Part shown: positions 29,986 to 36,883 of the stretch, in pieces
How positions within the stretch are numbered: the first letter of the stretch is position 1
Layout: each line of letters opens with the position of its first letter
Translations under genes and position numbers: made by a program
The notes under the pieces: generated by a model
Told to the model about the DNA's origin: nothing
Databases searched by the model: none
The model's input: the letters and a program-made list of their open reading frames with translations, nothing else
Assembly: GCF_002305895.1 (NCBI RefSeq)
Contig: NZ_CP022203.1
Coordinates: 5,496,501-5,560,500 of the forward strand
Direction of reading: 5' to 3'
Length of the DNA: 64,000 bases
From: Corallococcus macrosporus DSM 14697
Lineage (GTDB): Bacteria; Myxococcota; Myxococcia; Myxococcales; Myxococcaceae

Positions 29986-30916
29986 GGGCCGCGAGCGTCT
30001 GGCGGATGCCCTCGTGGTACGGCGTCTTCCGGAGGTCGCCGAGCAGCGCCCGCAGCGCCGAGTCATCCATGATGACGGGCGTGGCGTGCAGGTAGTGCAT
30101 CTCCGGCAGCTCGCGCATGAACGGGTTGAAGAGGCCGATGAGGCGCACCATCCCCGGCCCCAGCACGGAGTACTTCGCGGGGACGCCGGCCTGGGCGTAG
30201 ATGTCTTCCACCAGGGCCTTCTGGGTGGTGACGCCCGCGCCGCCGAGGTTCCAGAAGCGGCCGTAGGCGCCGGGGTGGTCTATGAGCGACGTCACGACGG
30301 GGCCCACGTCGGGCACGTAGACGAACTCGTGGGGCGTGTCGATGGGGCCGATGAGCTGCGCGCGCTTGCCCTGTGAGGCGGCGACGAAGGCGCGGTGGAG
30401 GAAGCTGTTCTCCACGCCCGGGCCGTAGAAGTCCGGGAGGCGGAGGATGGTGACCTGGATGGCGCCCGCCTTGTCCGCCGCGAGCAGCAGTTCCTCCTGC
30501 TCCTTGCGCATGCGGCCCTTGAAGGTGTGCGGCATGCGGGGGTGGGACTCGTTGACGACGTCCGTGCGCGGCCGGCCGTAGGGGTACACGCTGGCGATGA
30601 ACACGATGCGCTCCACGCCCTCGGCGATGGCGGCGTCGAGCGTGCGCTTCATCAGGATGGGGTGGAGGCGGAACTGCCAGTAGGGCACGCCGACCAGGTA
30701 GATGAGCGTCTGGACGCCCCGCGCCGCCGCCCGGATGGAGGCTTCGTCATCCGGGTTCCAGGTGACGAGCTCCGCCTGGGGGTCCGCCCCGAACTCCCGC
30801 TGGAGCCCTTCCCGGGAGCGCCCCACCACCCGGTACGGCCTCCCCTGCCCTCGCAGCGCCTGCGCCACGCTGTGCCCGATGACGCCCGAGGCGCCGAACA
30901 ACGCGACCGTCCCCAT
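29939..30916 (-). CDS. NAD-dependent epimerase/dehydratase-type SDR protein
   Basis: 325 residues, Rossmann start TVALFGASGVIGHSVAQALRG (G-x-x-G-x-x-G). Middle: VQTLIYLVGV, IVFIASVYPYGRP and LRLPDFYGPG, typical of extended or atypical SDRs; the YxxxK dyad is not obvious, so it may be an NDUFA9-like atypical member. Divergent from a TetR gene with a perfect operator between them, so TetR probably represses it. Substrate unknown. GAAGGGAG precedes the ATG. Confidence 0.85.
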   Translation of the reverse strand: MGTVALFGASGVIGHSVAQALRGQGRPYRVVGRSREGLQREFGADPQAELVTWNPDDEASIRAAARGVQTLIYLVGVPYWQFRLHPILMKRTLDAAIAEGVERIVFIASVYPYGRPRTDVVNESHPRMPHTFKGRMRKEQEELLLAADKAGAIQVTILRLPDFYGPGVENSFLHRAFVAASQGKRAQLIGPIDTPHEFVYVPDVGPVVTSLIDHPGAYGRFWNLGGAGVTTQKALVEDIYAQAGVPAKYSVLGPGMVRLIGLFNPFMRELPEMHYLHATPVIMDDSALRALLGDLRKTPYHEGIRQTLAALSPAPVATGHPHPVP

Positions 30917-30950
30917 GTGCCGCTCCCTTCTCCAAACATCGGTTTTTTCG

Positions 30951-30977
30951 TGAACACCGTTCCGTGAACGGTGTTCA
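30951..30977. promoter_or_regulatory. Perfect inverted repeat, predicted TetR operator
   Basis: TGAACACCGTT, five bases (CCGTG), AACGGTGTTCA: an 11-bp perfect inverted repeat centred in the spacer between the divergent SDR and TetR genes. TGAACAnnnTTnn-type half-sites are common for TetR-family repressors. Confidence 0.8.
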
Positions 30978-31020
30978 TCTACTGGTGGCCGTTCGGTGCG
31001 TCAAGGCCTACACTGGGAAC

Positions 31021-31662
31021 ATGGGGATTGCGGAGCGGAAGGAGCGACAGCGGGCGGAGCTGCGCGAGCAGATTCTGCGAGTCGCCCGGGACATCGTGGT
31101 GAAGGAGGGCTTCCCTGCCCTCTCGATGCGCAAGCTGGCGGACGCGGTGGAGTACGCGCCGGCGACGCTCTACCTCCACTTCGAGAACCGGGAGGCCATC
31201 GCGAAGGAGCTGTGCGTGCGCGGCTTCCAGGACCTGCTGGCCCTGCTGGAGCCCGCCGCCCAGGTGGAGGACCCGCTGGAGCGGTTGCCCCAATTGGCGA
31301 AGGCCTACGTCCGCTTCGGGTTGGAGCACCCGGAGACGTACCGACTGATCTTCATGGAGGACCCGAAGCTCTCCACCGCGCTGTTCGGGGACAGCCCGGA
31401 GGGCGCGGGACCGAGGGCGTTCGGGGTGCTGGTGCAGGTGTTCGTGGACCTCCTGGCGGCTGGGAGGCTGGAGGAAGGCACGAAGCCGGAGCAGCTCGCG
31501 GAGGTGCTGTGGGCGGGGGTGCACGGCATCGTGAGCTTGAGGCTCACGTGCACGGGGTTCCCAGGCACGCCCGCGGAGGAGCTGACGCAGGTGCTGGTGA
31601 CGACGTTGGTCAAGGGCTTGCCGGGGTTGAAGGCGGGACGGGCACAGAAGAAGACGCGGTGA
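31021..31662 (+). CDS. TetR-family transcriptional regulator
   Basis: 213 residues. The N-terminal helix-turn-helix is clear: LREQILRVARDIVVKEGF, then LSMRKLADAVEYAPATLYLHF. The C-terminal domain (LAKAYVRFGLEHPETYRLIFME) matches the WHG/TetR_C families. The start is MGIAERKERQR; an upstream extension would cover the operator. Likely represses itself and the divergent SDR gene. It is the last core gene before the tRNA-Sec gene and the island. Confidence 0.93.
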   Translation: MGIAERKERQRAELREQILRVARDIVVKEGFPALSMRKLADAVEYAPATLYLHFENREAIAKELCVRGFQDLLALLEPAAQVEDPLERLPQLAKAYVRFGLEHPETYRLIFMEDPKLSTALFGDSPEGAGPRAFGVLVQVFVDLLAAGRLEEGTKPEQLAEVLWAGVHGIVSLRLTCTGFPGTPAEELTQVLVTTLVKGLPGLKAGRAQKKTR

Positions 31663-31714
31663 GCCCGTGGCCCCGTGGTTGACGGGGTCTGGAGGGTCCG
31701 GCGTAATCGCTAGC

Positions 31715-31810
31715 GGTAGGGCCTCCGGACCTGGTGGCCGGCCCGGTCTTCAAAACCGGTGAGGGGCGCTGAGAGGCGTCCCTGGCGAGTTCGATTCCCG
31801 TGCCCTACCG
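31715..31810 (+). tRNA. selC: tRNA-Sec (anticodon TCA)
   Basis: 96 nt. The 8-bp acceptor stem GGTAGGGC pairs perfectly with GCCCTACC and is followed by discriminator G. The anticodon loop CTTCAAAA carries TCA on a CCGG(T)/(A)CCGG stem, there is a long variable arm (GGGGCGCTGAGAGGCGTCCC) and a TTCGATTC T-loop. The long acceptor and variable arms are diagnostic of selenocysteine tRNA. The 3' CCA is not encoded (CCG follows). Everything right after the 3' end is A/T-rich foreign DNA. Confidence 0.95.
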
Positions 31811-31950
31811 CCGCCTTTTCCTCATGCACACATCCAAGATGCCTCACATCAAAATTTGCCCGCATCCACTACCAAATCAGCGCATCTCCACACGGAAAAA
31901 CCCAGACCACCACACACCAATCCACCCCAGAAATTCTCTCGCGACCCTAC

Positions 31951-31998
31951 CGCCCAGAACACAGCCACACACACCGCCCAGAACACAGCCACACACAC
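31951..31998 (+). repeat. Tandem duplication, 24 nt x 2, upstream of parA-like gene
   Basis: The unit CGCCCAGAACACAGCCACAC + ACAC occurs twice without a gap, in the C/A-rich leader between tRNA-Sec and the ParA-like gene. It could be a binding iteron for the ParA system or simple slippage. Confidence 0.8.
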
Positions 31999-32032
31999 CC
32001 ACGACACGCCGTTAACCCCCCCAAAAAACACC

Positions 32033-33022
32033 ATGACCACATCAATCGCTTTCTTCAACAACAAGGGTGGCGTAGGAAAGACAACACTAATATGCAACAT
32101 CGGCGCCGTCCTTGCACACGCGCTTGGGCAAAGAGTACTAATTGTCGATGCAGACCCCCAATGCAACGCAACTCAATACATCCTATCGGAGAACAAGGTA
32201 AACTCCATCTACTCAAACCCAGACAAAAATTTCACAATCAACAGCGTAGTCCATCCCCTCGCAATCGGACGCGGATATAGTGGGGAGATCATCCCAACAG
32301 AAGGAGGACACTACGGAATCGATCTTGTACTCGGAGATCCGCGCTTAGCTATCGCTGAAGACCTCCTCTCTGGTGATTGGAAGGACGCAACGTCAGGAAG
32401 CACCCGAGGCCTACGAACAACATTCCTCTTCTCTGATCTAATCTCGAGGTGCGGCGAGTATGACTATGTCCTGTTCGACATGGGGCCCTCATTAGGAGCA
32501 ATCAACCGCTCGGTCCTTCTTGCGGTTGATTATTTCGCGGTACCAATGTCGATCGACATATTCTCTCTCCGAGCCATTGAAAACATCACTCAAGTGCTCG
32601 ACAAATGGCGACGCCAACTCAAAGTCGGCCTTGAACTAAACGAAAATCCTGATGATTTAAACTTCAAGAAACAGCCAGAGACGCTCAGGTTCTGCGGATA
32701 CATTACACAACAATACAAAGCAAAAAAAGACAAACACGGAGAAGTTCAGCCAGTAGCCGCCTACGAGCGCATTCGGTCTCAAATTCCCGCCATAATCAAA
32801 AAGAACTTCGTCGACAAGCTACAACCAAGCTACTCAAACGTAAACTACGAACTAGGATCGGTCGAAAATCTGTCGAGCCTAATACCAATGTCCCAAGAAC
32901 AGCGCCGCCCGATTTTTGCAATTTCAGCCCAAGGAACACACAACTCCAAAGCCCGTAAGACAGAGAAGCTATTCGCAACGATGGCGGAGCGGCTCATGGA
33001 AAATATCGAGGCGCTTCGATGA
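32033..33022 (+). CDS. ParA/MinD-family ATPase in a low-GC island
   Basis: 329 residues. Deviant Walker A NNKGGVGKTTLICNIG, DADPQCNATQYIL and DMGPSLGAINR (Walker B region) define an intact P-loop ATPase of the ParA/Soj type. Segregation ATPases normally pair with ParB; here the next gene, overlapping by ATGA, encodes a SIR2 protein and no ParB is visible. The C-terminal third (YERIRSQIPAIIKKNF, SLIPMSQEQRRPIFAIS) resembles ParA ATPases of mobile elements. Codons are far more A/T-rich than in the core genes. The start is taken at MTTSIAFFNN; no ribosome-binding site is seen. Function with SIR2 is unknown; defence or island maintenance are the main options. Confidence 0.9.
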   Translation: MTTSIAFFNNKGGVGKTTLICNIGAVLAHALGQRVLIVDADPQCNATQYILSENKVNSIYSNPDKNFTINSVVHPLAIGRGYSGEIIPTEGGHYGIDLVLGDPRLAIAEDLLSGDWKDATSGSTRGLRTTFLFSDLISRCGEYDYVLFDMGPSLGAINRSVLLAVDYFAVPMSIDIFSLRAIENITQVLDKWRRQLKVGLELNENPDDLNFKKQPETLRFCGYITQQYKAKKDKHGEVQPVAAYERIRSQIPAIIKKNFVDKLQPSYSNVNYELGSVENLSSLIPMSQEQRRPIFAISAQGTHNSKARKTEKLFATMAERLMENIEALR

Positions 33023-33915
33023 TTCACTGGCCATCAGCAGTAGTGAGCGCTCTGTCACGAAATAGAGCAGTACTTTTCATTGGCGCCGGAATCTCCGCCG
33101 GCTCACGAGACGCAGAAGGAAAGCGTCCTCCCGCCTGGGGGGGGCTGCTGGATACGGCTGCAAAAAAATGCACCACCGTTCAGAGACGGGTGCGAGCACT
33201 AATCAGGGCAGGCGACTTACTAACCGCATGCGAACTGATCAGCGGCGACCTAGCCGAAGACTGGCGCGAGTTTCTCAAACAGCAGTTTCTCATAAAGTAC
33301 AACCACAACAAAAACCATGAACACATCCACAACCTGGGTCAGCAAATAGTCATTACTCCAAATTTCGACAAAATCTACGACATCTACGCATCAAACCAAT
33401 CTGACCCAGTTGTTGTAAAATGGGCTCGCGATCACGACATTGTATCCGACCTCAGGATGGGTCGGCGAATAATTCTGAAAGTCCATGGAACCATAGACCA
33501 CCCAGAAAGTATTATTATTACTCGTTCTGAATACGCGCGTTCGCGCATCAAGGATTACGCTTTTTTCAAGGTTGTCGACTCACTATTGCTCATCAACACG
33601 ACCATATTTCTGGGCTGTGGATTAAGCGACCCTGATGTTCAGCTAATACTGGAGACCCAGGCGCTCCGACACACACCAGATCAGCCGCACTACTTCGTCA
33701 CCTCCGAACGTCTAACAGATCAAGAAAAGGCAATCCTTAAGTCCACAAGGGGCCTACGCGTCATCACATACAATTCGCGAAACAACCACGCGGAACTAAC
33801 AGAGGGACTGGCTGCACTCGCAGAGAAGGTTTCCATTGAACGAAAAAGTTTCCTCGCCAGACAAATCGAAAGAGAAAGCTCCGCGCCTAATTACTCCATC
33901 ATCGACATTGGATGA
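33019..33915 (+). CDS. SIR2-like domain protein
   Basis: 298 residues, almost entirely a SIR2-type fold: NAD-binding start AVLFIGAGISAGS, VITPNFDKIYDIY (the N-x-D motif), the catalytic-type His in LKVHGTIDHPES and FLGCGLSDPDVQLILE near the end. SIR2 proteins of this branch (SIR2_2) usually act as NAD-degrading effectors in anti-phage systems. Translationally coupled to the ParA-like gene by a 4-nt overlap, so the two are very likely one functional unit. Low G+C like its partner. Confidence 0.9.
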   Translation: MIHWPSAVVSALSRNRAVLFIGAGISAGSRDAEGKRPPAWGGLLDTAAKKCTTVQRRVRALIRAGDLLTACELISGDLAEDWREFLKQQFLIKYNHNKNHEHIHNLGQQIVITPNFDKIYDIYASNQSDPVVVKWARDHDIVSDLRMGRRIILKVHGTIDHPESIIITRSEYARSRIKDYAFFKVVDSLLLINTTIFLGCGLSDPDVQLILETQALRHTPDQPHYFVTSERLTDQEKAILKSTRGLRVITYNSRNNHAELTEGLAALAEKVSIERKSFLARQIERESSAPNYSIIDIG

Positions 33916-33991
33916 GCCCCCCTCCGCCGATGTTTTCGTAAGCCCAGCCCCTAAAGCACGATGCTACCGCACGAGTACCAAGGCTAACACC

Positions 33992-34813
33992 ATGAGCAAA
34001 ACTACAAGATTGCTTCAGGTCGTCGTTGGAAAGCACGGCTACCGGAATCCGGCGGGAAACTCGGCGAGAAATGTACTCCTTGGAGAGGTCCTGCACCTCG
34101 CCGAAAATCAAAGCGCGACCGGCGTCGTCCTGCCTGCCGGTTTCTGGACCGTCGACAATCCGTCACGGGTGCCGACATTCGCCAAATTCATCCAACAAAG
34201 GATTGGTAGCTGCGGCATCGCCCTTATTGCGGGGATTGATGTTGCTACGTCAGGCGAATTGAGTTTGGTGAAGTGCAGGCGGACTCTGCGCACGACATTA
34301 AAGAAGATCTCAGGCATTAGCCGCGGCGGCCTCCCGTACTATGGCTTTGCTATCGACACGTCGGGAGCGCTGATCGGCCCGTTCCAGCAGGAGAGTCGGA
34401 CAGCTGAAGACGCGAGCGGGGCTCGTCCACTTGACCCAGAGAGTCGCTGGGTTCGGATTAGCGCTGGGCGAGTGGCAGTTCTCGTGTGTGGTGAGGGCCA
34501 CAACAAAGCATATCGACAAGCTCTTGCCGAGCGACCTGCGGATGCAGTTGCAATGCTCGGACACGATGGCCTGGGCCAAGGCTTGGTACCCACAATTCGT
34601 TCCATTGCGCACCACACAAAGCGCCCCGTCCTCCACGTCCAGCACCTCGCCACAAAAGCATGGATGCACTTCGCGGACGAAAACGCCATGGACCATCCGC
34701 TCGCAGTGCGCAAAACATTAAGGTTACCGCTCACAAAAGATGGGCCGTGGTTCGCCTGGTCCATTCGGGAGATTTCCCCGCGAAAGACGCGCATCCACAA
34801 GAAGGCGTCGTAA
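33992..34813 (+). CDS. Nitrilase-superfamily-like protein with incomplete catalytic triad
   Basis: 273 residues. The strand/helix pattern follows carbon-nitrogen hydrolases: RLLQVVVGKHG, a helix, ATGVVLPAGF, GIALIAGIDV, YYGFAIDTSGALIGPFQQ, GRVAVLVCGEGHN (position of the nucleophile Cys), ADAVAMLGHDG. The catalytic Glu of the usual FPE motif is replaced in LPAGF, and the Lys after the G-x-x strand is not evident (GPFQQESR), while the Cys is kept. So it is probably a non-classical or sensing member. The start MSKTTRLLQVV is preferred; a longer frame overlaps the SIR2 gene by 80 nt. Base composition is intermediate. Assignment rests on pattern only. Confidence 0.6.
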   Translation: MSKTTRLLQVVVGKHGYRNPAGNSARNVLLGEVLHLAENQSATGVVLPAGFWTVDNPSRVPTFAKFIQQRIGSCGIALIAGIDVATSGELSLVKCRRTLRTTLKKISGISRGGLPYYGFAIDTSGALIGPFQQESRTAEDASGARPLDPESRWVRISAGRVAVLVCGEGHNKAYRQALAERPADAVAMLGHDGLGQGLVPTIRSIAHHTKRPVLHVQHLATKAWMHFADENAMDHPLAVRKTLRLPLTKDGPWFAWSIREISPRKTRIHKKAS

Positions 34814-34847
34814 TTCTCACAGATCACATTATTTGCTCTAAAATCGC

Positions 34848-35873
34848 ATGAAAAATCCGTGGGATTGGACCGAAGAAGACCTCCTTGCGCTCGTGAAGAA
34901 CCAAGTCCAGGAATCCTTGACTCTCGATTACAAGGCATCGAAAGCACTCGAGCGCACGGAGAAGGTGAAGGACGAAATTACGAAGGATGTGTCGGCACTT
35001 GCGAACTCAGCGGGAGGAACGCTCGTGTATGGAATACCCGAAAACAAACAAACTCGCCTCGCAGAGAAGGTAGATGAAGGCGTCGATCCAGCCGTAATTA
35101 CGCGCGAATGGCTGGACCAGGTAATCACTTCAAATATTCAGCGACGCATCGACGGGGTGCGAATCAACCAAATCCCGCTAATAACTGTGAGTCCCGGGCG
35201 CGTAGCGTACGTAGTCCATGTGCCACAAAGCGCTCGAGCTCCACATCAAGCCCGTGACAAACTCTTCTACAAGCGCTTCGAATATCATTCAAAACCCATG
35301 GAGGAGTACGAGATCCGGGATGTAGCCCGACGACAAGACGCTCCTGATTTGCGCGTTCGATTTCAAATGGATTGGACTCGGCGCACCACAACTGCACCTA
35401 ACGAAACATGGTGGACGATAGCGCTTGTCAACAGCTCACCGATTCCCTGCAGTGAAGCAGTCATCGACCTACAGTTCGAAAGCAGCTTCAAACTACGTCA
35501 TCGCGGTCCCCTGACTGCGAGCCACCACACAATGATCGATGGCGAGAAGGGAACCATTCCTTTTGTCTCATGTCGCCTATTCTGGTCAGCCAAGGGAGGC
35601 ATTCCGACATTTGATGGGTGTCCGGTAGCCGTGTCGCCACAGTTATTTTCTATCGATCACAACCAACTCCGTGATGGTCAATACCTCATTAAGTGGAAGG
35701 TCAGCGCACCACGCACGACTCCGAAGGAGGCATGGACGTATTACAGGCTTACCCACTCCAAAGACTCGACTGAGTTTGGATTCTGGCACGAGGACCTGAC
35801 CGAAGAACAGGCGCTCGCGCTGCCCGACATTCGGTGGTTCAAGAATGAGGTCATCACTACGGAGTGGTGCTAG
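34848..35873 (+). CDS. AlbA_2 (Schlafen-type) domain protein
   Basis: 341 residues. The N-terminal 150 are an AlbA_2/Schlafen-core domain: ESLTLDYKASKALE (the E...DYK signature), ITKDVSALANSAGGTLVYGIPE, then SPGRVAYVVHVPQS and a FYKRFEYHSKPMEEYEIRD ending. The remaining 190 residues match nothing I recognise (beta-rich; WTIALVNSSPIPCSEAVIDL). AlbA_2 proteins bind nucleic acid and occur as regulators or effectors in phage-defence and mobile loci. It is the last gene of the four-gene cluster after the tRNA, 34 bp after the nitrilase-like gene. Confidence 0.85.
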   Translation: MKNPWDWTEEDLLALVKNQVQESLTLDYKASKALERTEKVKDEITKDVSALANSAGGTLVYGIPENKQTRLAEKVDEGVDPAVITREWLDQVITSNIQRRIDGVRINQIPLITVSPGRVAYVVHVPQSARAPHQARDKLFYKRFEYHSKPMEEYEIRDVARRQDAPDLRVRFQMDWTRRTTTAPNETWWTIALVNSSPIPCSEAVIDLQFESSFKLRHRGPLTASHHTMIDGEKGTIPFVSCRLFWSAKGGIPTFDGCPVAVSPQLFSIDHNQLRDGQYLIKWKVSAPRTTPKEAWTYYRLTHSKDSTEFGFWHEDLTEEQALALPDIRWFKNEVITTEWC

Positions 35874-36093
35874 ATTTTCTCTGCTCAGGTCTCTTGCCCC
35901 CTGAGTCAGGCAAATTGTCGCCCCGGCGGAGGCGCGGACCTGACGACGCCCAGAGGGGGAGAGTAGGGAAGACGGGATGCCGTACACGGATGCGTTCAAC
36001 CCGCAGATAGGTGTCCCTCCGCCGGAACGCACCGTGTAGGTTGCTGCGCTGCGCCAGGGGCTGTGCTGAGGCTGGCCGCGGAGGCAGCGAGCC

Positions 36094-36480
36094 ATGCACG
36101 GACTCAGGACGACGAAGAAGCGGGGTGGTTGGCGGCAGTGGACGCCTGACGAGGCACGCAGGGAGTTGGCGGCGTTGCAGAGGAGCGGGTTGCCGCTGGC
36201 CACGTACGCGCGGCAGCGCGGCATCTCGGACCAGCGACTGCGCTGGTGGCGGGAGCGCCTCGGGGAGTGGGAGGAGGCTGCGCCCGCTAACGGCCCAGCG
36301 CGGTGGGTACCGGCCGTGCTGAGGGGGACGAGCGCTGCGCCGATGCCGCATGCGGAAGGGAGTGCCGCGGTGGTGGTGCGGCTGCCGGGCGGCTGTGTGC
36401 TGGAGTTGTTGGACGCGGCTGCGCTCCCCCCGACCTGGGTCGCGGAGTTGGTGGGTGTGCTGGCTGCGAGGGGCGGGTAG
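36094..36480 (+). CDS. tnpA: IS66 transposase accessory protein TnpA
   Basis: 128 residues. Helix-turn-helix-like start: RRELAALQRSGLPLATYARQ, RGISDQRLRWWRERL, then VVVRLPGGCVLELLDAAALP, the usual layout of the IS66 OrfA protein (DNA-binding plus short C-terminal motif). Its stop directly abuts the tnpB ATG. GGAGG lies 11 nt before the start. Confidence 0.9.
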   Translation: MHGLRTTKKRGGWRQWTPDEARRELAALQRSGLPLATYARQRGISDQRLRWWRERLGEWEEAAPANGPARWVPAVLRGTSAAPMPHAEGSAAVVVRLPGGCVLELLDAAALPPTWVAELVGVLAARGG

Positions 36481-36852
36481 ATGCTGCTCTTGCCCCGGGC
36501 GGTGAAGGTGTACGTGGCGATGGCGCCATGCAACCTGCGGCGCAGCTTCGATGGCTTGAGCAACGAAGTCCGCGAGGTGCTGGCCAAGGACCCACTGAGC
36601 GGCCACGTCTTCGTCTTCCTCAACCGCCGGAAGAACCAGGTGAAGCTTTTGCTGTGGACGCGCGGCGGCTTCACCCTCGTACACAAGCGCCTCGAGCGTG
36701 GCACCTTCACCTTTCCGAGCCAGGTGGCCCTGGGCGCCACCAGCATTGAACTCGACGTGCATGAGTTGGCGATGCTGCTCGAGGGCATCGACGTGCAGCG
36801 CGCGCGGACGTCGCAGCGCTGGGAGCCCCCGGGGCACTTGCGCTCGGCCTGA
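36481..36852 (+). CDS. tnpB: IS66 Orf2-family protein TnpB
   Basis: 123 residues. The family signature is complete: VYVAMAPCNLRRSFDGLSNEV, HVFVFLNRRKNQVKLLLWTRGGF and HKRLERGTF. TnpB is required for IS66 transposition but its role is not known in detail. Abuts tnpA, 31 bp before tnpC. Confidence 0.97.
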   Translation: MLLLPRAVKVYVAMAPCNLRRSFDGLSNEVREVLAKDPLSGHVFVFLNRRKNQVKLLLWTRGGFTLVHKRLERGTFTFPSQVALGATSIELDVHELAMLLEGIDVQRARTSQRWEPPGHLRSA

Positions 36853-36883
36853 AGAAAATCTCCTTCGAGGGTGTGGCGCGGGC

